64,000 bases of DNA, from assembly GCA_019426215.1 (NCBI GenBank), contig CM033391.1, positions 11,272,708 through 11,336,707 of the forward strand, read 5' to 3'. The position numbers and the translations under genes are program-made. The notes under the pieces were generated by a model. It made no database searches. It saw only the letters and a program-made list of their open reading frames with translations, and was not told the DNA's origin. Source of the stretch: Buddleja alternifolia. Its lineage: Eukaryota; Streptophyta; Magnoliopsida; Lamiales; Scrophulariaceae. This document shows positions 1 to 12,324 of this stretch, piece after piece; the first letter of the stretch is position 1; every line of letters begins with the position of its first letter.

Positions 1-876
1 AATGTTGAACTTGAATCTTAGCTATTATTCAAGAGACAAATATGTTATTGCAATCCGGTCAATATGCAAACTAGACATAATTGCTTCAAAGTGAATTTAA
101 ATTTGCAATGTTCTTATTGGAAGTGTGGATCAACCCAATTAAGCTTCGGACTTCAGTCTAATTAGCAAAAATAAAATAAATAGAAAAATAGAGCTTCCAT
201 CATTTTTCTTTTTTTCAATTGAGATATTCCCTAATTATCAAAAAAAAAAAAGAAGGGGATATTCCCTCATAATATATATTTTCACTAGGAATTGTAATAT
301 ATCTTTAAGTCTGTTTTGTTATATTTCCAACTAACTAATTAGCAATGCTTATGTTTCACGTGCTCCAATATTCTTTCTTCCTTTTCAAGCATATGAAATT
401 TGCACCCTAGTTACGATTTTGCAAATGAGATCTTCTATTACAATTCTTATAATACTTGATTTACGTACCAATAAGGTTTGATCTTATTTGGTTGCTAGTC
501 CTATAAAAGCAAACAAAAACAATTGAAAGTTTAATAAAAATCGTCGTTCGCTGAAACAAAATTCAAAAATAGTTTCATTAAAAGTTAAAATAAAAGTCTG
601 AATTTCTTATGCATAATTATATTATAGTCTTCAAATCTTATTCATTGCATTTGGATATATCACTTTGATTGGGAATCTACTATGTAAATTGATTTTGTTA
701 GAAGAAAGCATCAAATAGGCTTCAGAACTTATGTTTACTTATGATGTAATCATTTCATTTAAAACAGAACAGTTATGTTTACTTTCTCCCCAGCCTAAAA
801 AAAATCTATTAATTCTACATATTATCCTTTAAAAGGTGGAATATGTGTTCTAGAATTAAAATTAAAAGATAATTGC
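1..876. other. AT-rich intergenic DNA, nothing recognised
   Basis: No open frame of useful length, no gene-like codon pattern and no clear repeat termini are visible here on either strand. Confidence 0.6.
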
Positions 877-1138
877 ATATCATACTCCTGTGAAATACAA
901 AACTTGCACACATTCCTCCTGTGTTAAAAGAATAGCCTATATATCTTAATGTTATTTTTAATTTGCACAAACTGCCTAAACCTACTTGAAACACATTGCA
1001 CGTGAATGCTACTATTCACTAATTTCTAACAGACAGGGGTTTTCATGTAGGATTTTTAAAATCACATGAGTCAATAAGGCTATATGTTTAATACAGAGAG
1101 AACGTGTGCAGGTTTCGTATTTCACAGGGGTACGAAAT
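877..1138. repeat. Inverted-repeat MITE, about 262 bp
   Basis: The left arm (about 877-940) is matched by the reverse complement of the right arm (about 1075-1138). The shared core reads CTGTGAAATAC, followed by AAACTTGCACAC on the left and AAACCTGCACAC on the right. There is no coding capacity. No clean target-site duplication was found, so the superfamily is not assigned. Confidence 0.65.
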
Positions 1139-1149
1139 ATAAATTTTTC

Positions 1150-2285
1150 TAAAATTAATTGAAAACGCCGTGTTAACGAAATAGTCTAATCACTCCCCAT
1201 GTTCTTAAACATTCTGTGAAAAAGCCAAATTGTGTTTAAAAAAAAATGAGAAAATAGCAGATAACCCCCCCCCCCCCCCCCCCCCCCCACCCCCACCCAA
1301 AAAAGAAAAACTATTAGGTGATTTGCACTTTGCCCCCCCAAATTATTAAAAGTTGCACTCAACACCCTAAACTATCATATATGTGCACTTTGCCCCCTCG
1401 GTCAGCTTCAGGCAGCACACAGGGGGCAAAGTGCTACAAATCGCATAGGTGAGGGGGCAAAGTGCACATCACTATATTTTTTTTATTTTTTTTAAATTTT
1501 TACTAATTTTTCTATTTTTTATTTTTATACTTTTTTTTTCATTTTTTTAATTTATTTTCATATTTCCGGATTTTTGAATTGTCTTTTTTGTTTTTAGAAA
1601 ATTATGAATATTTGAATTTATACTTCTTTTCATTGTTTTCTAATTTATTTTCAGGTTTTATTTTTATTTTTCTTATTTTCATATTTGAAAATTATTTATT
1701 TCAAACCTAAAAATAATATTTCAAGAAAAATCCAAATAATCCCAATATGCAGGATTTAAATTGAACGATGAATGGGTAAAAAAATTTCCGAAACTGAACG
1801 AGGGGGGTTAAGTTAATATTAAAAATATTTGAATTTAAAAAAAAGAAGAAAATAGCAGATATCCTCCCAACCTATGAGGTGATGTGCACTTTGCCCCCTC
1901 ACTTATGAGGTTTGTAGCACTTTGCCCCCTGTGTGCTGCCCGAAACTGACCGAGGGGGCAAAGTGCACATATATGATAGTTTAGGGTGTTGAGTGCAACT
2001 TTTAATAGTTTGGGGGGGCAAAGTGCACATCACTTAATAGTTTGGGGGGTATCTGCTATTTCTCTAAAAAAATTGAAGGAAATATGTGTTTTTTGGTTTG
2101 AATAGCACTATCTACCTTTTAAATTGTATGGAAAGTGTATAAATGACAAATGAGCTGTTAATAAAGGTGAAAAATATAAAAAAAACACGCTCATTTTTTA
2201 ATAGAATTTGGCTTTTTCGTAAACTTTTTAAGAACATAGAGGATGATTAGGCTATTTCGTTAATATAAGGGGGATTTCTCGTATT
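1150..2285. repeat. Outer inverted repeat enclosing another MITE
   Basis: About 80 bp at 1150-1232 is repeated in inverted orientation at about 2190-2285. Both arms contain TTAACGAAATAG, ATGTTCTTAAA and AAAAAGCCAAATT. The element between the arms (1248-2064) is a separate inverted-repeat unit, so this is an older MITE-like sequence with a younger one nested in it. Confidence 0.6.
1248..2064. mobile_element. Long-TIR MULE-like MITE, 817 bp
   Basis: Terminal arms of about 200 bp are inverted copies of each other (1248-1470 and 1850-2064). They share ATAGCAGATA at the tips and several GTGCACTTTGCCCCCTC blocks. The flanks, roughly TAAAAAAAAT on the left and TAAAAAAATT on the right, fit a 9-10 bp target duplication as made by Mutator-like elements, but they are A-rich and therefore weak evidence. 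The left arm carries a run of more than 20 C residues near 1265-1288. The interior (1480-1850) is AT-rich and non-coding. Confidence 0.7.
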
Positions 2286-2363
2286 TTCGATATAACACAA
2301 GACGATTTTATGCATTTAACCCAATAATATTTTTAATGCAATTTATATACTAACTTGATAAGG

Positions 2364-2366
<3 letters not shown>

Positions 2367-2402
<36 letters not shown>
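2367..2402. repeat. (TA)n microsatellite
   Basis: A run of TA dinucleotides. Similar runs occur near 2950-2969, 4590-4620, 32759-32782 and 50120-50148. Confidence 0.9.
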
Positions 2403-2404
<2 letters not shown>

Positions 2405-4045
2405 TACGTAGAATGTCGATATCATTTCTCAAGTGAAAATGTCACACGTGACACAGGAATTATATATTATATAAAAACTATATGTAGTTATACAATTGAT
2501 CAGTTTTCTAGCCAGAGCCGTGGGAGCACGTAGCTGGGGAAGTCTCTTGACTATGATTGGTCATAGTCATAAAACATAATCTATATATAGTTTTTATATA
2601 TACATTTGGCTAGACCTAATTATTGAGTATATGGGAGTCAAGAGAGCAACTTAAGACCTAATTATTCCTATATTAATCATATATTTATATATGGTCTTTG
2701 ATTTAAGAATGCTATCTTATAACTACATCGGATAGGATAATCGAATCCATTGACTTTAATTCCCATATTGAAAAACCTCTTCCCCTTTTCAATAATATAA
2801 AATAATAAGGCATATAACTAGTTAACTACCTATCAAGAACTACAAAAAAGCAATCTATATCTATACTATTATAAAAATGTAAATTTTGGAAGTTGATTCT
2901 TCCAATTATGACATTACAGTATTATCCTTGCTTAAAAACTTTAGTAATATATATATATATATATATATACACTACTTTGTATATATTACTCTTACAATTA
3001 AATAATATCGTTATTATATTCATTAATAATTAATAATGATGATTAATATACTAAATCATATTGTCTAAAAACCCCTACGCATTTGAACACGCGGTCCATC
3101 CCAATTTAGGTAGAACACCACTTGGTCTATTTAATAATTTGTATTGAATAGTATTTCACTCAAAAATATGATCATATATACGTACAAATATATTATTATA
3201 TACGTAACTGTTAGCACTTTGTTCCAGGGCCTAAAATGAATCCTAACATAATCAAAATGACATAGTTAAACTTCAACAAGAACTAATGACAGTGAATGGA
3301 GGATATCAAGAGCATTGTAACAACAAATCTTTAACATGGTATAAATGAATTAAACATATAAATCACTGATAATTAGTGGAGCATATGAAGAGCTTTCTAT
3401 CTTTCCATATTCTAAAATTTCAGCATTTTAATTTCCAATAGCAAAAATGACCTTTAATTTTTTCAACTAATACTGTAATTTAATGATTGTTATACTATAT
3501 ATATTTTGCTAGGATTATCTTTCTTTTGCATTGTTTACATTCTCTTCAAAACCTTTTATCCATACAACATAATCAAGTGCCAAGGAGAACCGAATTCCAA
3601 AAACCATTCATATCAACTCAACTACACAAATTAAAGACCAAAAGAATGCAAAAAATCAAGGTGATGGTTCTTCGACAAGGAAGTAGTAGTGACCTTCCGA
3701 GGAGATCCTCTAAAAGAGTAAGAAAGCTCGTATTTTTGGACAAGCAGGTAAATTCAACAATGCCTTCGTATAATAGCAAGAAAGTAAAGCACTATCAAAT
3801 CCACCTCAAGCCAATTGAGTACAAGCTGGAGTATTTTCCAGCAAAGACAATTATGAGGTGCAAATAATTTGTGAAAGTCATAAAACTAACGTCGATATTG
3901 AAGATGAAGAAAAGTTGGCAACAGTTACAAAGAGGAAATGACAAAAGAAATACAATCTCTAGTGCCTTATTGTTACCTGTGTGTAGTCTCATTTGGAAAG
4001 AAATTATTATACAGTATACACATCAAACAAGCATATTGTGTAAAA
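2403..4045. other. Intergenic DNA upstream of the defensin-like gene
   Basis: AT-rich. One 126-codon plus-strand open frame (3487-3867) resembles no family I recognise and has low-complexity, AT-driven composition, so I do not call it a gene. A TATA-like stretch (TTATACAGTATA) lies about 35 bp before the defensin-like start codon. Confidence 0.5.
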
Positions 4046-4288
4046 ATGGCCAAATCTCAAATTTCCTTTTGGTTATTGGTAATTGCAGCTCTTTTATCAG
4101 TGGGGATGAGAAGTGCTATGGCTGGTGACAAAGAGTGCTACGAGATACATCCTGAAATCCTGTGCGAACGTGGAAACACAGATAAATGTTCGGCTTTCTG
4201 CAAGAGAAAATTCGGACCTTCCACAACTGTACAGTGCATTGAAAATGCTTTCATGCCTGGTCCTTTTTGTGTTTGTAATGCCTGCTAA
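4046..4288 (+). CDS. Defensin-like / low-molecular-weight cysteine-rich secreted peptide
   Basis: The frame encodes 80 residues from the ATG at 4046. It is open further upstream (to 3938), but this start places a typical signal peptide at the N-terminus: a basic MAKSQ start, a hydrophobic core at residues 8-20, and probable cleavage after SAMA (residue 26). The mature part of about 54 residues has eight cysteines, at 31, 40, 48, 52, 64, 75, 77 and 80. The C-x3-C pair (48-52) and the C-x-C pair (75-77) are the spacing of the cysteine-stabilised alpha-beta fold of plant defensin-like (DEFL/LCR) peptides. Such peptides are secreted and act in defence or in reproductive signalling; which applies here cannot be told. 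The gene appears intronless, whereas many DEFL genes have an intron after the signal peptide. Expression is unproven, so a decayed copy cannot be excluded. Confidence 0.75.
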   Translation: MAKSQISFWLLVIAALLSVGMRSAMAGDKECYEIHPEILCERGNTDKCSAFCKRKFGPSTTVQCIENAFMPGPFCVCNAC

Positions 4289-4585
4289 TTAAATCCAGAT
4301 TATATGCAGCAATAATAATAAAAATCCCATTTCTCAGCAAAAAAAATAAAATTAAAAAGGGACGATGAATCTGTTATTGCTTATAATAAGGGATTTGATT
4401 TTGATCATGTATGTTATTTAATTGGGTTTGTTAGACCTATTGACTAAAATGCCCCTATCATCATTAAATTAAAAATTCAAACTGAAATAATGACTTTAAT
4501 TATGGACCTTGGGATCAAATGGTTTAAATGATCTAGATTGAGTCTTATATCTTACCTAAAGAATAGGGATGTATTTGATCCACAT

Positions 4586-4625
<40 letters not shown>

Positions 4626-6700
4626 AATGTAAAATGTATATTGTTTTAAGGTTCATCGAGTACTATATATGTAAATAGTTCATAGAAGTTTTTCCGAATT
4701 TTTAAAAATGTGTCTTGCTATTATGTTGAAATAGTACTATCTTGTAATTATAACATATCTATTATATTGATGTAATACAATTGATAGATTATGTAGTTTG
4801 ATTGGAACAAAGAAGAGAAGAGGGGCCCGAAAACACTCTCCCCTAGAGGGCGGTTGCGTAAAAAAAAAAAAAAAGATTGCTTCGTTATGGCTCAAGACTT
4901 GGACTTTTAACTGTTATTGCTGTTACTTGGTGGCCATCAATTTGTTCGCTGTTTATGTAGTTTGTATAAATGTAAAATTAAGCCGACAACAAACTTTGCT
5001 CTTTTTTTTTAGAACCCAAGATCGAGTCATTCAACTTTGAACCCGCCAAAAGGATTTTGTGGGGTAAACAAATGAATACAATGTAATAAAATCCTAGAAT
5101 TAGACATTATTTTCTTATGTAATCAAGGTGAATAATGTACTTCTTCATCGTTTAGTGAAAGCGATGCAGACGGATTAGCGGTTTTTATGAACACCTTTAC
5201 TGCTCTACACATGGACGGATCAACAGGACCTGAAGTACCATAAAAGAAGATCAAAATAGATAAATGAGGAACCTTTCTATTTACAAAACTTAATATTTAT
5301 CTTATCAAGAAATAATTTGCCTTCCTAATTTGTAATCTATGTTATAATTTTCTACACAAGAATTATAGGAATATTTGACTTACACAGGGAAAAAATTCAA
5401 CTGAATAGGAAAAATAATTAAATTAATCTAAAAAATAATGTAATATCTGGAAAAACCACAATCTATTTTCTATGCAATCCAAGTATGAAGTGTTCATGTT
5501 CATTATTTGTCTAATGTCATAGAGACGCAAAGAAGTATATAGAGACATGGATTTTCGTGATAAGATTAGAAATTAAAATTTTTGATTATGTATTTCCAAG
5601 TTGACCATTAATCACGACATTCCATATAGACAATACATTTACTTGAGTTATATCTAATTATAACTACTTTTTTTTTGGAAGAAAAATCGGTGTTATATAT
5701 CATTCAATCGAAAGTTTACAACGCCTGGAACAATACAATTCATATCGACTCAAACGATGTAGTAAGAATATCTGAAACACCAACTATCAAATTCTTGAAG
5801 ATAACAAATCTTAAAAACTTATAAACGAATACAAGAAAATTCTTGTGCAACTCCCTATTCAAGGAGAGATGAAACTCTTATTCGAGAGGGAAAGCAAACT
5901 CTCATACGAGAGAGAAAATAAAATACTAAACAAAATATCTAAAACGCTATATAAAAACTTATGTATCATCTGTCTTCATCTTGTTAGATCCATATCCGTC
6001 TCGTAAGATTTGAAGATATGATGTATAACTTGAAGAAGGGTGCTCCAATCCAACCCGCCGACGATGGTGGTGGTAATAGTGGTGAAGTAGACGACTGCTT
6101 CACCAAGCCATCGCTGGAGGAGGAAATTAAAAGAAAAAAGAAGGTTAAGATTTAGAGAGAGACGGGGAGAGAGAAAGGCGTCCTAATTATAGCTACTTAA
6201 GAACAATAAGTTTAGATATTTTATCCTTCCTATTAGCACTAAGATTACTTAGGTTATAGTATCAATGGGAACTTAGATAAATAACAATAACTATTTATCT
6301 AATTGGTATTCACGTGTAACGTACATGCTTTGTACTAGTTTAACTAAAGGGCAAAAAAATGCTCCTTTTATTAACTGTTAGTAATTGGGACGTGCTAGGA
6401 CTATTAACCCGATTGATATATGAACTGTTAGTCATTCGGACATGTTAGGCTATTGACCCGAATGATATATTTATTTGGATTGGGACTAATACTCTTTCCA
6501 CTATATAATTGAGATATGTGTGATGTTGTAATAAGAAGATATATATTTAAATAAGATGCATCTTCCTAGATATCACATTAGAGACGTTACGTATTCTTTT
6601 TCCGAGTAGAACTCTCTCCCTCTTCTTTACAAGAAAAACATGTGCTCTTTTAATTCTTCTTGGAGTATCACCAAGAACTCCAAAGGTTTAAGGTAGGTGA
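4289..6700. other. Intergenic DNA
   Basis: AT-rich with no supported gene. The frame at 4798-5040 spans a poly-A tract and looks accidental. Around 6355-6470 a roughly 55-bp segment (ACTGTTAGT...GATATAT) is imperfectly duplicated in tandem. The stretch 5660-6175 is less AT-rich and resembles the edge of a degenerate transposon, but no termini could be fixed. Confidence 0.45.
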
Positions 6701-6701
6701 T

Positions 6702-6984
6702 GTGTGTGGGTTTTACACCAATAAGAATATGCGATATATTGTTTAATTATAATAATATAAAGCAAGAATAATGTGTAAATGAACACGGCATTTACGTGGC
6801 TCGGTCAAAATAAGACCTACGTCCACGGGTATAAAGAGTTCGATCCTTTATTTCTCTATAGTTATATTTATTTTACAATGGATGATCCCCTTCCATTCAT
6901 CTTTATGATCGGTATTTATACAAATTTTTGGTGGGTAGGTTTAAATGGGTAAGTCAACTATACCAAAGATATATTTGGTAACTA
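6702..6984 (-). repeat. LTR (3') of the LARD-like element
   Basis: Direct repeat of 9587-9863. Both share CACCAATAAGAA, TTATTTCTCTATAGTT and GGTATTTATACAA. The TATA-like TATAAATACC on the minus strand would sit in the LTR promoter. Confidence 0.65.
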
Positions 6985-8945
6985 GAATAAATCAAGATCC
7001 ATCTATTTTGCGCTATATCTAATTAGATATAAATGATAAGTATCTTGGAATATCAGGCTTGATCTCCACATGTCTATTTATGGAAAGTCTTTCGATTGAT
7101 GGGATCTTGTCTTCAGCCTTGCCTTATATAATTTGCCCTTCCTATGCAGGTCGAGTCGACGGATCGTCCAGCTATGCGGGTCCGAATATGATACCTTTAA
7201 GCAAGATCCAAATCCATAATACCTTGGGCTCTCTCGCTTGGCCTAATATCCGAATTCCACCCACATCAATAGTCCCTCCTAACTCAGCAGTTATGACTTG
7301 TCAAACTACGAGAGTTGTAAAGAAATAAGTGATGTAGGCCAAACTTACAATTTTACAATGACCTCCTTAGCTACAGAGCTAAGTCGGCCCTTCTTGGAAG
7401 GTACGTTCAAGAAACCCTTGTTTTGATTTGATTGAAAATCCTCGACGGTTGAGCTTTCCCGTGCCTTTGCTTTTGTTTCTATTGCTATTTCCGGACCTGC
7501 CCAAGTTAGGACAGGACTCTTCATGATTCCATCCTTGCATTAGTCTTTTTGATTTGGTATACTTTCCTTGTCTCCTCTGCGTTTAAACTTTCCATGCATA
7601 TTTGTCATAAATATTATAGAAGGTTTACCCTCACTTATCTGTAGGTCGTGCTCCTTATTTGTATCATTCTTTACAAATAACAAGTAAACTTGCTTTGTTC
7701 CTTTTTAGGGAACAGGTGATGATTTACCATAACTCTTTTAACTGAAATTCGATCTCTATAACCAAAGATACTGAAAAATGGACAACATATTCACAATCAT
7801 ACCTGAACTCAAGTTTCTCATATGCATTTCCAGAAAGTTCATACGAACAATACACCAGCTATTCCTTCCATAAAAACATTCAAACTAGTTAGTTATCAGT
7901 GTTAGGATAATGTCCTCCATGCCATAAAGGAATTAGATTAAGTAAGGTATTTAATTTTATGTTGTACAAACTTTCTTTAAATCAATAAAAGCATTTGTTT
8001 TGTTCACATCAATCTTGATGGCAAATATAAGTATTGAACAAATAAGTCTCGAGTAATCAAGAGGGAGCTTCTACTTCTCATGGTTCAAGGAGATCGATAC
8101 TAGAAGTGTCAATTCCTTGATTACTTAAACTAGAGTTCGTAAGTCAAAGAGTCTTAATTAGGCATTATGACCAAACTTGTATGACGCAAGCTTTGATAAG
8201 GAGTGTCAGTCGGCCACTTTAGATGGTGCGAGCTTGGGCCATAGATATATCAATGGAATTGATATATTCAAACAGGGCTCGCCGTAATTCAATTACATGG
8301 CTAATTACTTGGTGACTGTTAATGATTGAATTACTGGTCACGGTAGTGTGCGTGAGCCTTAGACCTGAGAATTCACGAAGATTGGACTTGTGACACTGAA
8401 CGAGTTATTAGAGTAGTTAGATCCAATTCACCCTTTGATGGGATCAACCTCGAAGTGCAGTTCAGAAGGACAAGTGGCAATTATTCGGTGATTACCAATA
8501 TGGAATTCACTGTTTCGAGTAGTAAACGAGTTAACGTCATGTGCGATTATAGGTAAATGAAATTATAAGTATTTAGCCAAAGCAAGAAAACTAACTTGTG
8601 CATGGTAGACAAGGGTAGTTTGGTAATTTCATCTTACTATGATTTATTGAGCACAACATCGAATCCTGTGAGTTTGACACATACCATGACTCTCACTCGA
8701 TTAGGATGTTACAATGAAGGGCTTATACACATATGGTGTCTGTGACCTAAATGTTCGTATATGATCTATTAGATTTGATCTCATTTAGATTTTAGTGTGA
8801 GTCCACAACACAAACTAGATGACACTCACATCACTGGTTTCCTTCCAATGCCAATTGAGACGAACTTAAAGAGTCGCACTCTAAAGGAATTGACGGCTTA
8901 GGTTGGGGGACCCAACCTTCCAAATTTTCCTCCTCTCCCAGATCC

Positions 8946-9296
8946 TTAGGATGCACTTGACGTCCCTTTGGAGTAAGGGTATTTCCTGAGTGGTTCATTC
9001 TCTTTTTTTGCTCCTTCTTGCTCCAAGTATTCCGGCCCTGCTACTCGTTTTTCAACATTTTGTTTAGGGGGAATATCGTAATCACCCCTGAAATCCATAT
9101 TTCCTCTAGGGGTAATATTGTAATTACCCCTGACTTCCATATTTTCTATCATATTTGTCCCTTTTTGTGATGGGGATACCAGATCATTGCTCTTTATTTG
9201 TCCCTGCATACCTGCAATCTTATACTGTAACACAGTTGTGACAGCTACGTCAACAACCCCCTTCAATTTTTCCATGATTAGATCTAGATTGACCAC
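8946..9296 (-). pseudogene. Possible gag N-terminal remnant
   Basis: A 116-codon minus-strand frame lies just inside the 5' LTR and primer-binding site, where gag starts in LTR elements. It has a leucine/valine-rich start followed by a polar, glycine/asparagine-rich tail with an imperfect internal repeat (RGNYNI, RGDYDI). No zinc knuckle is visible. The assignment rests on position only. Confidence 0.35.
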
Positions 9297-9586
9297 CTTC
9301 TGGGGGAAATTTCTTTCTTGCCAACTTGCACACCTGGTGAATTTTCCACCATTGGATCCTGCATTTCATCCACTAATCGTCTAGCCAGAATAGCTGGCAT
9401 TTCCGGAACATCCATACCTGGTCAGGTAAGGTCGGCAACACCTTTTTTCTAGTATTTCCCTCCAGTATTAGAGTTTCCTCCATACCTTGATCTGTCATTT
9501 CAACTTGTTAAACGAAAAATAATACAGAAAATAATTGGATTACCTCATGTCTTGAACCCAAGTTACCCACAGACAATGCCAATTGA

Positions 9587-9863
9587 TGTCTGTGAGTTTC
9601 ACACCAATAAGAAACACGATATATTGATTAATAATAATAATAATAATAATAATATAAAGCAAGACTAATGTATAAATGAATACGGGATTTACATGGCCAA
9701 ATAAGACCTACATCCATGGGTCCTTTATTTCTCTATAGTTTATATTTATTTTACAATGGATAATCCCCTCTCATTCATCTTTATGATGGGTATTTATACA
9801 AGTTTTTTGTGGGTAAGCTTAAATTGTTAAGTCAACTATACGAAAGATACATTTGGTAACTAA
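9587..9863 (-). repeat. LTR (5') of the LARD-like element
   Basis: Direct repeat of 6702-6984, followed on the minus strand by the primer-binding-site-like sequence. It contains an (AAT)n expansion near 9630-9655 that is shorter in the other LTR. Confidence 0.65.
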
Positions 9864-10864
9864 CGATTTTGTTTGTATAATTACTAACGAACTCTATTGA
9901 TCTATTACAAATCTAAATTCGTGAACAATGTTATGCTAAAATCTATTCACATTTCGTGTAATAAAATTTCTTATATATATTAACGAGTAGAAACTAACTG
10001 TCATTTATACTTTCTATATTTATCAGGCATCACCCCATAATATTCTGGTACACTGCAGTCGATGTGAAACATTACCCAACGATATTACATAACTGACATT
10101 GCGAATTTAAACGATGCTCTGGTGTCAAGATATGGGATGACCAAACTTGTTTATTCCCTCATCTCTGCTGAAACTGGAAACTGGGTTCATGCTATCTTGC
10201 AAACCAATGTTGATCTTAATCGGAATGGATCTTAAGAAGCTGCGAATCCACTAACACATCGACCTTCAAACGTGCAATAGCTTACACTAACCTTGATCGC
10301 AAAAACTATCCAACTCCATCTCAGTTGCATTGTGAGAGTTTCCTCAGTTTTTTGTTGTTTGTGCCATGGAGATCATTTTGCGAGCTAGCAAACGTGCCTC
10401 GGAACATGGCCTGGCACAAACGGCTAAACTAATCGAAGCAAGATCTGAAAGCCCTGGGGCTTGCAAGACTTCTGTTACTACTTTTGCATTTCCAATACTC
10501 TTTCATTCAGCGAATGAGAAAAAAACCAAAAAATTCTCGCTCGTTTCAACTCATAAATAAGGGTGTGAAACTGCACTTCCAATTCCAGTGTTAAGATATA
10601 GTTGTGTTTGCTTGCTTCCCATAGAAACTGGAATGCAACTCCTGTACATCCTTACTGATTATCATGGTATATTCTCAGAAAGCTATTAGTTCACTTACTT
10701 TTCAATTTTCGCTTATGATTAAAATATACTAAATAGGATCCTTGCTTTTAATGCAGGCGCTTCCGGGAAAATGTATTCAAAAAACAATCACGAAATGATA
10801 AAACAAACTTCTAGTATTTCAAATTTTATAATACAAAATGATGTATCCTTTTACTTTTTATATA
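9864..10864. other. Intergenic DNA with unrecognised gene-like fragment
   Basis: The part from about 10030 to 10560 is less AT-rich and has patches of gene-like composition, for example the 64-codon frame at 10366-10560. The frames are broken by stops and I recognise no family. It may be a decayed gene or transposon fragment. Confidence 0.35.
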
Positions 10865-12324
10865 GGGAAAATTATTAAAAAAACGCTTAAAATAAATTTT
10901 TTATATCTAAAAAACTCATGAAAATGTTCAATCTAAAAAACTCATTCCACCAACTTTTCATTCCAAAAAATAAACTTATGAACTTAATTGCCCTTCGACT
11001 TCTAGACTAAAAATTTAATCAATTGTAGTTTTGTACAGAGATTTATTTATCTAAAAAATTTATATTGATAATTGACTAAATACAATTTAAATTTTAAAAC
11101 TTTCAGATTTTTAATCTTCTTAAAAAAATTATTTTTAGATAATTACCATAGTAAAATAAAAAATAAATTATATAAAAGTATTTAAAATATTTACAACTAA
11201 AACGAAAATTATGTATTATTCAACTTATCAATTTTAAAATGTTAAAACGGAAAAAAATCGATAAAAAAGATCAATTGATCAGTTATTAACTTAATAAATG
11301 AAGGATAGTGTAGTCCAAAAAGTTCTTAATCTTAATTTTTAGGTTTCTTTGAATAAAAAGTTCGTAGAGTGCATTTTGAGGAGAATTACAGATTTCGTTC
11401 CTGAACTTGTCCCCGAAAACAATTTTGGTCCTTCATGTTACAGACTTTACACATTTGGTCCCTCAACTTACAAAAGGTGCAAAAATCCTTGTCGTCAATT
11501 TACCGTTTACAACTAACAGAAGTGCCCACGTGCCGCGCCCGTGCGCTGTTGTATTGTGTTAAAACTTTTTATTTATTTCACTAATAGTTTTAATTAGTTT
11601 TTTTATTTTCATTTCATTTATTTTTTTATTTTTATTATTAAAAATAATATTTAACTTTTTATTTTTGAATTTTTTTTATATTAATATTTTATTCAGTTTT
11701 ATGTTTATTTATTTTTTACTTATTTTATTTTTTCTATTATTTTATATCAATTTTTTGTTTTTAGTAAAATTTATTATTTAACTTTTTTATATTAGAAATA
11801 TTTTTTTAAATTAATATTTTAATTAGTTTTATTTATTATTTTTAGTTAATTTTACTATTTACCATAATATTTAACTTTTTAATTTTTTTAAATAAATTAT
11901 TATTTTATTAAACTCTTCAAAATATTTTATTTTTTATTAAAACTTTAATTTATTTTTATTTTATATTAAATTTGAATTATCTTTTTTATTTTAATTTTAT
12001 GTTTTTATCCAATATCCACGTGGAGGATTGAGATTTAACCAACTAGGCAAAATTAACTTCAAAATTGAAAAACCTAACCAAACCCTATTTTTTATTTTTT
12101 TGTGGGGATTTCATTAATTTAGAATAAAAATTAACTGAAGAGAATACACTTGTGCAAATTTTGTAAGTTGAACAACCAAATGTATAATACGAGGGACCAA
12201 ATGCATTTTCGACAACAAATTTAGGAACGACAAATGTAATTATTCCATGAATTTTTTAGATTAAAAAATATTATCATGAGTTTTGATATAAAATTTATTT
12301 TAGGAGGGTTTTAATAATTCTCCC
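10865..12324. mobile_element. Inverted-repeat MITE containing a second MITE
   Basis: The left arm begins GGGAAAATTATTAAAA at 10865. The right arm, read in reverse complement from 12324, begins GGGAGAATTATTAAAA. Both continue with AAAATAAATTTT and AAAACTCATGA. The flanking sequences are similar but degenerate (7 of 9). A distinct inverted-repeat element occupies 11378-12246 inside it. Confidence 0.65.
11378..12246. mobile_element. Inner MULE-like MITE, about 870 bp
   Basis: The terminal arms are inverted copies, with GTTCCTGAACTTGT on the left and GTTCCTAAATTTGT in the reversed right arm, each followed by TTGGTCC blocks. The 9-bp flanks GTGCATTTT and ATGAATTTT match at 7 of 9 positions, which fits an aged Mutator-type target duplication. 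The interior is an extremely T-rich, non-coding stretch (11570-12000). Confidence 0.6.

Larger units (their letters stand above)
6702..9863 (-). mobile_element. Non-autonomous LTR retrotransposon (LARD-like), minus strand
   Basis: Two direct repeats of about 280 bp (6702-6984 and 9587-9863) flank a 2.6-kb interior. On the minus strand, immediately downstream of the right-hand LTR, the sequence TTGGCATTGTCTGTGGG (9566-9582) closely resembles the primer-binding site TTGGCGCCGTCTGTGGG common in plant gypsy elements. This fixes the orientation, with the 5' LTR on the right. The interior has one modest open frame near the 5' LTR (8946-9296, minus) in the gag position, and no protease, RT or integrase motifs. 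A segment beginning TGTTAGGATAATG at 7900 and running to about 8850 looks like an unrelated inserted LTR, but its right end is unclear. LTR identity is only moderate, so the insertion is not recent. Confidence 0.65.

Noticed and set aside
3487..3867. 126-codon frame upstream of the defensin-like gene
   Set aside because: Biased AT-driven composition, no recognisable domain, no codon pattern.
7900..8850. Clean solo copia LTR
   Set aside because: The left end TGTTAGGATAATG is LTR-like but no matching right end or 5-bp duplication could be found, so it is only mentioned within the LARD-like element.
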